This document shows, in pieces, positions 1-10,811 of a stretch of 64,000 bases of DNA. The stretch covers positions 823,763 to 887,762 of the forward strand of contig JAGFNQ010000946.1 in assembly GCA_024364735.1 (NCBI GenBank), in the 5' to 3' direction. The first letter of the stretch is position 1; every line of letters begins with the position of its first letter. A program made the position numbers and the translations under genes. The stretch is from Boesenbergia rotunda (Eukaryota; Streptophyta; Magnoliopsida; Zingiberales; Zingiberaceae). A model generated the notes under the pieces. It was not told the DNA's origin. It did not search any database and was given only the letters and a program-made list of their open reading frames with translations.

Positions 1-2
1 AT

Positions 3-1634
3 GGCTCCGACTTTCAGTATTGGAGATCAAAGATGGAATACTACTTGAAGATGGATATCCACACCTGGTTCGCAGTGAAGGAGGGATTCATTCCTCCTAA
101 GGATGACGAAGGCAAAGAACTCGAGTCTTCACGGTGGACTGCCGAACAAACAAGAAAGAGTGAAGCCGACGTGAAGGCGGTTGTCACTCTACAATGTGGC
201 ATGAACAAAGATCAACTCATCAAAGTTGGTCCTTTCACAAGTGCAAAGGACTTGTGGAACAAACTCATTGAGCTCCATGAAGGCACCCGAGACTCGAGGA
301 TCGCAAAGAGGGACTTGTTCCTCAATCAACTCCAAAATCTCTCCATGAAGGAGAATGAGTCGGTAAGTGAGCTCCATAGCTGGTTCAAGGAAGTCCTCAA
401 TGGGCTTCATTCAATTGATGAAAAGGTCGAGAATCGCGACCTTGTAAGGTATGTCTTGAAAGCATTTCCGAGGAATGCTTTGTGGTCATCCATGGTGGAT
501 GCCTACAAAGTATCCAAGGATTTATCTATTGTGAAATTAGATGGTTTATTTTGTGAGATGGAATTGCATGAGATGGCTAACAAAGGCCCCAAGGAGAAGG
601 GGATTGCCTTAGTTGCAGGGGACCGAGCCACTAAGAAGAAGAAGGAGAAGAAGAAGGAGAAGGAGGTCTCATCATCTTCATCTTCTTCCGAATCCGAATC
701 CAATTCCGAGGAAGATGGCAGCGGCTCCTCCTCATCCGAAATGGCCAACTTTGTGAGGAGGATGATGCGAAGAGACCGACGTTTCAAAAGTAGAGGTAAC
801 ACTAGTGAATTCAAACTTGATAAGAATAATGCATCTTGTTTTGAATGTGGTAGGAAAGGGCATTTTAAGAATGAATGTCCGAAGCTTAAGAAGAAGAAGG
901 AGAAATCCAAAAGAAAAGAAGAGAAATCCAAGAAGAAGAAGAAAGCTTTGAAGGCCTCTTGAGATGAGTCATCTTCTAGCTCATCCGATGATGAGAAGGA
1001 GGAGAAGAGCACAAGGCAAGTGACACTCATAGCTCTTGGAGAGGAGAGCAGTGATGAATCTTCAAGCTTCACAAACACGGCTTCATCATCTTCGGATGAT
1101 GAAGAGGTAACTTCTCCCGAGCTTGAAAAATGTTATAGAACAATTACATGTTTAACTAATATGCTTAAGAAATCCAAAAGTAAGGTTAAAGCATTGCAAT
1201 TAGAAATTGCTCAATTGAAAGCTTCTAGGGATGATAACATTGATGACTTGCATGTTGAATTACTAGAAGATGAAATTAAATCTTTGAAGCATGAGATCGT
1301 AGATTTGAAATCCTCTAAGGTTGAGGAAATCAGTGATTTGTATGATAACGTGTTAGTAGAGGAAAACCAATCATTGAAGAGTGAAGTTGAGAAGCTCAAG
1401 AATATTCTTGGGAAATTCTCAAATAGCTCTAAGACCCTAGATATGATCCTAAATGCCCAAAGAGCGGTTTACAATAGGGACGGTATTGGTTACCGCCCTA
1501 AGGAACCCTCATTTATATCTCTCATGTCTAGGACTGACATGAGACAATCTAGGACACCCAAGACTCAAAAGAAAGTTGTCAAGGCATGGGTGCCTAAGTC
1601 ATGTTTAGTTGAAACTTTAGGTCCCAAGGTTTGA
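3..1634 (+). pseudogene. Sirevirus A gag, 5'-partial and broken
   Basis: Copia Gag, the structural protein of the cytoplasmic particle. The reading frame is already open at base 3, and copy B shows that about 23 N-terminal residues are off-window. Seen in order: the copia gag core (about 60-560), a Lys/Ser/Glu-rich linker with acidic serine runs (610-740), a CCHC zinc knuckle CFECGRKGHFKNEC (about 838-880), then a Lys-rich and Ser/Asp-rich tail and a coiled coil (1130-1420). A TGA at 960-962 interrupts the frame, which continues unchanged beyond it; a CGA-to-TGA change would explain it. The frame ends in TGA at 1632-1634, at a place where the conserved V-W-V-P motif would need TGG. Not functional as it stands. 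Confidence 0.9.
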
Positions 1635-4600
1635 GTACCTAAAACTTCTATTTTTCGAATTGTGTAGGTTATGATTGAGGGGGAGCATCTATCAACTTGG
1701 TTCGTTGATAGTGGATGCTCCAAACACATGACCGGGGATAGATCATTGTTTACCACACTTCACAAGAAAAGTAGAGGTAATGTATCATTTGGTAACAATG
1801 GTAGTCTTAAGGTCATAGGAATAGGAGACATTCAAATATCCGAATGTCTTAGAATCTCAAATGTCCTTCTAGTCAAGGGGATGAAGTTTAATCTCCTAAG
1901 TGTCAGTCAATTGTGTGACACGGGTTACACAATTGACTTCCAACCAAGTCAATGTCTAGTTAGACAAAATGACACCTTGGACACGATACTAGTAGGAGCA
2001 AGAGTAGACAATATTTATCAAGTTTCACTTAAAAGTGCTACTAATGCTTTTGCTAAGTGTCTCATGTCAAAAGAAGAAGAGTCCACCCTTTGGCACCGGA
2101 GGTTAGCACATGTGAACATGAAGAACATCCGGAAGTTGGCCAACAAGGGACTAGTTCGAGGCTTACCGAGCATCAATTATGGAAAAGACAAATTATGTGA
2201 TGCGTGTCAAATGGGTAAGCAAACAAAATCTGCACATAAAGGTAAAAGCGCTGAAAGTACTTCCAATGCATTAGATTTACTTCACATGGATCTATTTGAT
2301 TGTAATACCATTATATCATTGAATGGAAGTAGATATTGCTTTGTTATCATTGATGATTTCACTAGATACACATGGACCTACTTTTTGAAATATAAGGACC
2401 AAACCTTAGATATTTTCATTTCTTTTTGTAGAAGAGTTGAAAATGAGAAATCATTAACAATTAAGACAATTAGAAGTGATCATGGAGGTGAATTTCAAAA
2501 TCAAAGGTTTTTAGAATTTTGCCAAGATAAGGGTTATAGACATGAGTTCTCTACTCCTAGAACACCACAACAAAATGGTGTTGTAGAGAGGAAGAATCGT
2601 GTACTTCAAGAGGCTGCACGAAGCATGCTCAATGAGTACTCACTCCCGAGTTACTTATGGGCCGAAGCTGTAAATACAGCGTGCTATGTGCAAAACAGAG
2701 TCCTGATTCATAGATTTTTAGGAAAGACTCCCCATGAACTTTGGTTTGGAAAACCACCTACGGTTAAACATCTTAGGGTGTTTGGTTGTAAGGTGTTCAT
2801 CCTAAACACCAAGGATCACCTTGGAAAGTTCACGGCAAAGGCTGATGAAGGGATACTAGTCGGGTACTCCCTCGTTAGTAAAGCCTACCGAGTCTACAAC
2901 AAGAAAACTAGATTAGTTGAAGAGTCTTCTGATGTGGTTTTTGAAGAAATTCCGAAGTCAATTGACCAATCAGAAAATGCAGAAGGAGTTCAACTCGAAC
3001 TAAGGAGACTTAGTTTGAATGAAATTCCAAGTGTTGTTGATGGTGATGAGTCGGATGACGGTGAGCCTAGACAACTCATTGATCAGCCGGATCCTGAGGC
3101 TGAACCTGTGTCTAGTGAACCCGTTCAAGAAGCACCACCAACACCAAGGCAAACTAGACTAGCCTCTAGTCATCCCCAAGAACAAATTGTTGGAGACATC
3201 CATCAAGGGGTTAGGACTAGATCATTCTTCCGGAATGAGGCTAATGAAGTTGCTCTAATTTCCGAAATTGAACCTAGAAAAATTGATGAAGCATTAAATG
3301 ATCCCGATTGGATTATCGCGATGCAAGATGAACTAGGTCAATTTGAAAGGAGTCAAGTTTGGGACTTAGTCCCTAGACCTAAGAAGACCACCATTATTGG
3401 AACCAAATGGGTCTTCAAGAACAAATTGAACCACAAGGGAGAAATCATTAGAAACAAGGCACGCTTGGTAGCCAAAGGCTACAGTCAAGTTGAAGGCCTT
3501 GATTATGATGAGACTTATGCTCCCGTGGCACGATTAGAGTCCATCCGATTGATGCTTGCATTTGCAGCACATCGTGGCTTCAAATTATTTCAAATGGACG
3601 TCAAATCGGCCTTCCTAAATGGTTTGATTAGGGAAGAGGTCTATGTCGAACAACCTCCGGGGTTTGAGAGTACCGAATATCCAAACCACGTGTTCAAGCT
3701 CAAAAAGGCACTTTATGGCCTTAAACAAGCACCCCGGGCTTGGTATGAGCGGTTGTCGACATTCTTGATTGAAAAGGGCTTCGTTAGAGGTCAAATAGAT
3801 CCTACACTGTTTCTACGACGAGATGGTGAGAATATATTTGTAGCCCAAGTATATGTCGATGACATAATTTGTGGCTCAAACAATAAGGGCTATTTAAATG
3901 AGTTCATTGGACACATGGAGAGTGAGTTTGAAATGAGTCTAGTGGGAGAGTTGACTTTCTTCCTTGGACTTGAAATCAAGCAAACTCGCGATGGTATCCA
4001 TGTGCACCAATCAAAGTATACACATGAAATGCTTCGAAAATTCAATATGAGTGATTCGAAAGAGGTAACCACTCCCATGGCTACAAACACAAGATTAGAC
4101 AATGATGAGAGTGGTAAACCTGTTGATTTAACTCAATATCGAAGCATGATAGGCAGTTTGCTATACCTCACAGCTAGTCGACCAGATATACTATTTGCTG
4201 TAGGTATGTGCGCGAGGTATCAAGTCTGTGCCAAGGAATCTCACCTAATTGCTGTTAAGCGAATTTTGAGATATCTCAAGGGCACAATTGGTGTAGGTCT
4301 TTGGTATCCCCGTACCGAATCTTTTGATTTGATGGGCTATACGGATTCCGACTACGCTGGATGTAAGTTGGACCGGAAAAGCACTAGTGGGGGCTGCCAA
4401 TTCTTAGGGTCGTCCTTAGTAAGTTGGTCGAGTCGGAAGCAACATTGTGTTGCTCTTTCCACTACCGAGGCAGAATATATCGCCATGGGAGAGAGTATAT
4501 CGCAATTGTTGTGGATGATTCACACCTAGAGGACTATGGTTTGAGTTACAAGGGTGTGCAAGTGTTATGTGATAACATTAGCACAATCAACTTAACCAAG

Positions 4601-4795
4601 AATCCAGTCCATCATTCTAGGACAAAACATATTGAAGTAAGACACCACTTCATTAGGGATCATGTAGCTAGGGGGAACATCATACTCTCACATGTAGAGT
4701 CAAAGTCAAACCTAGCTGACATTTTCACTAAACCACTTCCCGAAAATGAATTTAGCTTTCTAAGACGGGAATTGGGAATGTGTCGCACTTCATAG
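1635..4795 (+). pseudogene. Sirevirus A pol (PR-IN-RT-RNase H), broken
   Basis: Copia polyprotein in the same frame as gag after a further TAG at 1665-1667. An aspartic protease motif FVDSGCSKHM is at about 1700-1730. GAG-pre-integrase has the HHCC finger (WHRRLAH to CDAC, about 2090-2210). The integrase catalytic triad is D at 2288, D at 2478 and E at 2586. RT runs about 3390-4100 with the intact YVDD at 3852-3863. RNase H has YTDSDYAG (about 4339) and TEAEY (about 4465). One base is missing near 4527: the frame meets TAG at 4527-4529 and resumes in the next frame through the ADIFTKPLP tail to a TAG at 4793-4795. The domains are otherwise well kept, suggesting moderate age. Order PR-IN-RT-RH defines copia. 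Confidence 0.95.
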
Positions 4796-5974
4796 TCTTT
4801 CTATTTGCACTCAAACTCTCCATGATTATTTCAAATTGTTGGGAACAATTGGGTCACGTTGGGAACATCTCACACAAACTATAAGGTTTAACAAAACGTT
4901 TTTGTTTGCTAGATATGGGGTGAGATGTTAGGTTCAACTCAATTTCTCAAAATATTATTGCATCACTTGAGAATTAAGTTGACGAGATAATAATCACGGT
5001 GGTGACCAAGTATGGGGAAAACCATTGCATAACATATGTGTATATGGCTCCATGATCATACTTGGGCATTCCAATCAAGGCAACTTGATTGGAAACTTGA
5101 ATTTGGAATCAAGACTTGGTTGAATTTGCTTAATTGATTGTTGATTGAGTTTGACTCCATTTGTATGGGTCAAAGTGATTGTTGAACCTATAAGGACTCT
5201 TGATTCTTGTTCAGGGATCAATTCTAGTCATGGGATCATGTCCAAATTCGACAAAGTCCATCAAATATCGTTTAAAAAATTCNGAAGTTCTGAAACTGAA
5301 CATTTCAGTTCGTATCAGGAACCCTGATCGGTCACCGGACCGATCAGGCATAGGGCTGACTGGTCCCTAGACCGATCCGACCCCCTTCTGTGGTGATCGG
5401 TCCACAGACCGATCAGAGACCGATCAGAGAGTCAGCGGTGACTCTCCGAACTTTTTGACCAAGGATTCTGAGCCAGCCTGGATTGGTCTCTGGACCGATC
5501 TGGCACCCTGTGGGGATCGGTCCACAGACCGATCAGGGAGCTCAGAGGTTTCTCTCCGGACCCTACTGATCGTATCCTGATCGGTCACCCGACCGATCAG
5601 GAGCGCGTCTAATCGGTCATCCTACCGATCAGGCCCATGCCAGTCCGATCAGGATGTAGTCTGATCGGTCTGGACGCGACCAGATCGAACGATGATCTGT
5701 TCAAACGCATTAAATTCTGGTTGGTGGACCGATCCAACAACCGATTAACTCTCTCCAAAACCTCATTTTTCCAAACCCTAGCGCCGAAACACCCTCTTCT
5801 GCGCAACCTTGTGCGAGCGAGAGAGTTCTTGCTTCTCCCTTCTTCACGCGCGTGCGAGCTCTTGCGAAGGCTTCTACGGGCGTCTTCTCCTAACTGCAAG
5901 TTCTTGTGTGCTCAAAGTCTCCTTCTCCACCGCAAGTTCTTTCTCAGTCTTGCAATCCCTTCAAACAAATTTCA
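4796..5974 (+). repeat. Pol/env-like spacer with GATCGGTC palindromes
   Basis: No coding capacity seen. From about 5320 to 5720 the half-sites GATCGGTC and GACCGATC recur roughly a dozen times, mostly as inverted pairs 2-10 bases apart. The same units form a denser array in this element's LTR (8820-9490). The final 250 bases before the extra gene contain no convincing TATA box. An unresolved base (N) is at 5283. An open frame at 5637-5996 overlaps this stretch but has no recognisable domain. Confidence 0.8.
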
Positions 5975-7636
5975 ATGGCGCCTAAGTAAGCTTTGATTTC
6001 AGTTTTCTTTTCACAACAGCTCTTGGAATATATGTTTGTGAAGCTAACCAAGTTTTGTTCTTATTCTTGCTATTGTGCCGTGACTTACTTGTTGTTGCCA
6101 TGGACTTCCATTCCAACTTAATGATCAATTTTTCATCTCTTCACTATCCTACGTTTGATCTTGATCGAATCTATCTATCTTTTGATTGGGTCTCATCCTA
6201 TAAATGATCAATTCTTGCTTTGTCGTGATTCACCCTAATTGTATGATCAATCTTACCAAATGCATTAAATTTTATATCATGATCCATTCAACTCTTTAGA
6301 AAATCTGCTAAGGGAAAGGAGGTAGCGGAGGGTAGTTCAAGGGGGAAAACTCCCTCGTCGTCTGCACCTTCCAGAAGGCCACAGCCTTCTACTAGCTCCC
6401 AGTTTCCCAATGCGGCCTGTGAACAGGCTTTTCAAGCAAGGACCTTCAAACTATTACCCTGCAGATCCATTGATGTTCCCTTCCTGACTGAGTTCTGTCC
6501 CTCGGTCATGGAGATTGTCACTTACTACAATCTGGGTTTTCTTCTATCCTTGGAACGGACCATAAACTACGACCTCGTCTCTGAATTCTACAACAACCTC
6601 CAACAAGATCCTCAAGGAGGATTCGAGTTTACTACTCGTGTCGGGAAGATGAACCTCGATTTTTCATATGAGATTCTAGCTGAGTACTTGGGTGGTCGAC
6701 GATCACCTAACCTCTATTCGATTTATCCAGAGCTCCCTGATCCTCTGTTAGCACCATTCGCAGATGTTACCTCTGACTCTATCTATCAGCACTTCTTCGG
6801 TCATCCTCGCCCTGCCGGGCTTGATGAGTTGGGTCCAGTTTTTCCTACCTTTGCAGCTCTCCGCCTTGCTCCATCTGACTATGTTCTTTTCAAGATAATC
6901 ACAAATTGCATCTTACCAATCACTTCAAAACCGTTGGCCGAGATCCGACCCTACCATTGCCTTATGCTTTACGACATGCATTGCCGGATGGACTTCGATA
7001 TTATGGAGAGCATCTTCCAGTCTATCCTATCCTACCGTGAGCCGAGTTGTCGCACGGTTTATATGTCGTTTGGTCACATCATCACTGATTGGCTTATGTC
7101 AGTTGGTGTTGATGTCACCAAAGGCAGGACCATGCCCATGGGTTAAGCAAGATTGTCGGTTGGGTCAGCGAGCTTTTGCGAAGTCTGGTATGATCATTCG
7201 TGGAGCGAGATGGGGTGTTGGTGTGGAAGGATGGGCGAGGTCTCGGTGAGTTTACCTGGCGGAGCACCACACTTCCAGGCGCCACCCGATGCTGCTCCCA
7301 TGAGCCCCATGCTGCTGGACGATTACTACGATGAGCCCGAAGCCAGATTTGCGCTGGCAGATTTCAGAGCTCGAGTGGACCATCCAGCAGGATCTTCATT
7401 TACGAGAGCTTCATCGAGAGGAGATCCGCTTGGAGTTCAGGGCATTCGATCGCCGATTGACCGGCGTAGAGTCTACTGTTTCTGGGGTCCAGGCATTACA
7501 GCAGACGTGGTACGAAGAGTGGCGCCGCCATACATTTCCAGGGGATCCTCCTTCGAGCAGCGCTGCACCGGGATCGACTGATGCCACGATGGATGACCTC
7601 ATGCGCGATGACGACCCCCCCCCCACTGACACTTGA
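5975..7636 (+). pseudogene. Sirevirus A 'env-like' gene, spliced, frameshifted
   Basis: Extra gene downstream of pol, of the kind called env-like in Sireviruses; its role is unknown. I propose two exons: a micro-exon 5975-5985 (ATG plus 8 nt, donor GTAAGC at 5986) and a main exon from 6300 (acceptor CTTTAG). Joining leaves phase 2 and opens an uninterrupted frame through 6508 to 7146. Main-exon content: a Lys/Ser-rich start, a globular region homologous to that of element D (NLQQDP, AEYLGG, CILPI, FGHIITDW), then a coiled coil (about 7340-7560) and an acidic end. Frame changes near 7142, 7240 and 7340 break it. No signal peptide or membrane span is evident, so 'envelope' may be a misnomer; the fold pattern recalls plant-wide 'putative plant transposon protein' domains. 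Confidence 0.7.
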
Positions 7637-8258
7637 GCTTGGATGTCTGCTGTCTTATCATGATTTGTGTATTTGACTGTGATACTTCTGGGTTGTATGC
7701 TCTGTGACTTGATTGTTGTGACCTTGTGTCACATGTATTTTGCTACTTGTCTGAATGTCTTATGCTTTGACTTGTCTGACTTTGCTTCACATGCTTATCT
7801 GATCTTAGTTTGTTTATTATTGATGTCATGTTGTTTATATGACTATGATCTGCATCTTTGATCTATTGCCATGTTCATGCTTACAATGTCATGTCTACTT
7901 GATATTTATGGATATTACGGCATGCTTTGTGAGTTTATACTTCATACTCATATGATGCATGTGATTGGTATGTCTTGCTATATCTTTTTCACATGAGGTC
8001 GTATGATTATTCCACAAACTATCACATCTTTATCGATTTGGGATACCTCTAGGGTTGAGGGGGATTTTGTTTTAATCTTAACAGTCCCTCTTGCCCCTTT
8101 TCGGTGTTCGACAAAGGGGGAGAGTGTGAATTGGTTAAGTTTAGAATGATCGTGTTGTAGGGGGAGGATCTGGATTCCCCTATGATTCTAAATTTGGAAA
8201 ATTGATTGAGAATCCCTAAACTTAAAATCGGGTTGTCAAACAACAAAAAGGGGGAGAT
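7637..8258 (+). repeat. Multiple polypurine tracts before 3' LTR (A)
   Basis: AT-rich non-coding stretch. Four purine tracts of the AAAGGGGGAG type lie at about 8057-8064, 8113-8124, 8159-8167 and 8243-8257; the last directly abuts the LTR and is the likely plus-strand primer. Repeated tracts of this type are a known Sirevirus signature. Confidence 0.85.
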
Positions 8259-10507
8259 TGTTGATGCAGTCTGGCCCTGATTGTTGTTTTAGTGATGACA
8301 ACGATTTTAGTTTAGATTGATGATGATGATGATTATGATTAAGTCCTGATCGAGGATTAGGCATGATATGGAGGATTCTAGCCTGGAGGGCTAGGTGTTG
8401 GAAAAATCCTAACCTGGAGGGTTAGGTGTGAGAAATCCTAGCTTGGAGTGCTAGGTGTTGGAAAAGTCCTAATTTGGAAGGGTTGGGTGAAAAGTCCTAG
8501 CTTGGAGGGCTAGGTGAAAAGTCCTAACTTGGAGGGTTAGGTGCAAATTCCCATCCTGGAGAATTAGGTGAAAAAGTCCTGGCTTAGAGGGTCGGGTGCC
8601 TAGCTTGGAGGGCTAGGTTGGATGAAGTTCTAACTCGGAAGGGTTGGGTGAAAAGTCCTAGCTTGGAGGGCTAGGTGAAAAGTCCTAACTTGGAGAGATA
8701 GGTGCAAATTCCTAACTTGGAGGGATAGGTGCAAATTCCTAACTTGGAGAGTTAGATGGAAAATCCTTAGCTTGGACGGCTAAGGTGAATGGTAACTTAG
8801 CTTGGAGGGCTGAGTTTGAGTCCCTGGATCGGTCTGGTGATCGATCAGGGATTCTGGCACGCTGCTCCTTCGTGGATCGGTCTGGTGACCGATCCAGCGA
8901 TGACTGATCGGTCGGGTGACCGATCAGGGATCACACAGTGAGGTTGGGAACCTACTGTGTTGCTCCTGATCGATCTGGTGACCGATCAGGGAGTATGCGT
9001 TTCACCCACTGACTGGCTCCTGATCGGTCTGGTGACCGATCAGGGAGCGAGCAGTGAGATTGAGTTCCCTCGCTGAACTGCTCCTGATCGGTCTGCTGAC
9101 CGATCAGGATCACTGTGCAGATCGTTCTGGTGAACGATCCAGCGTCGCAGGTTCCTCACTATGATCGATCAGGCTCTAGCCTGATCGGTCTGGTCATTAT
9201 CTGATCGGTCTGGTGACCGATCAGGAGGCTGCCTGATCGGTCTGATGACCGATCAGGAGGTCTGGACTGCGAAGCTCAGAAATCGCCCAAGAAAGGGGTG
9301 GATCGTTCAGGTGATCGATCCACAACCTGGGATCGGTCCGGTGATCGATCAGGAGAAGTCACAAAGGAATCGCGATTTCTGATTGAGCATTGGGGACCGA
9401 TCAGGACGGATCCTGATCGGTCTGGACCTAGCCTGATCGGTCTGGTGACCGATCAAGAGTCTCTCTGATCGGTCCGGTGACCGATTACTTTAATTCAAAT
9501 TACATTGTCAGACGCTCTAATCGCGTCTCAACACAACCGATTTGCTGCCACTTTCCTCTGATATTTGATATGCTGGTTGATTTGCTGTTCTAATACTCTG
9601 ATCAGACTACAGGTGACAGGGAAGGATTCAAACACTTAAGGAGAGGTCAATGGAGGCTTTCCTTGGAGCAGGTTTGTCCATTTTCCCATCTCAGGTTGCA
9701 ACGGCGAGCTGCAGACTGGAGCGGAGACTGGAGCTTGACTGAGGGGAGCTCAGTGAGTCCAGAGATAGCTCAGTAGAGGCTGGCGTTGGCAGATGAGTAG
9801 CTGGGAGCTACAGAGATGTTGTCACCTGGTGCTATGTGAAGAATCAAAAAGGGCGGTGGATGGCTTCGTTGAAGCAAGTCTTGCGAACTATTGTTCTTGC
9901 CGTGCCTTGAGTTCTCCACAACTTGCCTGCTGTGTTCTTGCGATCTTCATCACTTTTGAGCAAGCAATTGAGAAGCAACCATCGTTTACTTGAGCGCTTG
10001 AAGGAGAAAACAAGAGGCTTGGAGTCCAACAGTGGGAAGACGCGGAGAAGGGTTCTTGCGTGAGATCGCCACTGGGTGGAGCTCAGGGAAGCTTGCTGTG
10101 TTTTTGTCCTTGCTAAGTGTTTGAGTAAGATCCTTCTTGTTGTTTCTTTGTGCTTAAACTATATCCTTGTTTGAAACACACTGTAGAGAGGTTTCTCCAC
10201 CGAGAAGAAGGTTGCTGATTTATCCGGTGATAACTGGGGCTTGATCTGCCGACGATCAAGGGATCGCCCACCTTAAGGGCACGCCAAGGAGTAGGGGCAA
10301 GTTATCCCCGAACCTTGTAAACCCTCCTTGTTAGCGATCTTGCTAGTTGTGTGTGTTTTGCTTCCGTTACGTTTTCTGCATAATCTGTTCTCTACTCTTT
10401 CCGCTGTGCTACTGATATTTAAGTTGCAGAAATCGCTATAAGTATTCAAGTTGCAAGTGGTTGGCTATATTCACCCCCCCCCCCTCTCTAGCCATCCGAT
10501 CCCAACA
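8259..10507 (+). repeat. 3' LTR of Sirevirus A (2249 bp)
   Basis: Starts TGTTGATGCAG directly after a polypurine tract and ends CCCAACA, giving the TG...CA and TGTTG/CAACA inverted ends. Layout: an array of small hairpins of the type CCTAGC...GCTAGG (about 8380-8815), then GATCGGTC/GACCGATC palindromes (about 8820-9490), then a unique region, and a poly-C tract (TTCACCCCC..., about 10470-10485) near the end. Copy B carries the matching LTR inverted at 10812-12868. Confidence 0.93.
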
Positions 10508-10753
10508 CATGCCACATTGTAGAGTGACGGCCTTCGCGTCAGCTTCGCTCTTCCGAGTTTGTTCAGCAGTCCACCTCCAAGACTCCAGCTCTTTGCCTTC
10601 GTCATCCTTAGGAGGAATGAATCCCTCTTTCACTGCGAACCAAGTGTGGATATCCATCTTCAGATAGTATTCCATCTTTGATCTCCAATACTGAAAGTTG
10701 GCGCCATCAAAGAATGGAGGTCGGGTGGTGGAGAATCCTTCTCTCAAAGCCAT
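10508..10753 (-). pseudogene. Sirevirus B gag, N-terminal fragment
   Basis: Begins at ATG 10753 and encodes the first 82 residues or so of copia Gag, nearly the same as the start of A's gag (FQYWRSKMEYYLKMD, WTAEQTRKSEAD). It ends at LQCGM, where the LTR of A begins. It supplies the N-terminus that is missing from A because of the window edge. Confidence 0.9.
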
Positions 10754-10797
10754 CTGGTTGATAACTCTTGGATGTTAAGCCGTAAACAGAGCCCCTT

Positions 10798-10809
10798 GCT
10801 CTGATACCA
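10798..10809 (-). promoter_or_regulatory. Primer-binding site of Sirevirus B
   Basis: Minus-strand TGGTATCAGAGC, complementary to the 3' end of plant initiator-Met tRNA, two bases downstream of the LTR end. Starts minus-strand cDNA synthesis. Confidence 0.9.
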
Positions 10810-10811
10810 CT

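Larger units (their letters stand above)
1..10507 (+). mobile_element. Sirevirus A (Ty1/copia), 5' LTR outside window
   Basis: A plus-strand copia element reading gag, protease, integrase, RT, RNase H, a spacer, an extra ORF, polypurine tracts and 3' LTR. The long extra ORF after pol, the multiple AAAGGGGGAG-type tracts before the 3' LTR and the initiator-Met primer site seen in its sister copy B are hallmarks of the Sirevirus (SIRE/Maximus) lineage. The 5' LTR and gag start lie left of the window. The coding part is dead (three in-frame stops and one frameshift in gag-pol, three frameshifts in the extra ORF). The element abuts an inverted copy of the same family at 10508. Confidence 0.93.

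Noticed and set aside
503..1078. 191-codon minus-strand open frame opposite gag
   Set aside because: Ser/Phe-rich complement of the Lys/Glu-rich gag linker; no domain, and it overlaps the real gag.
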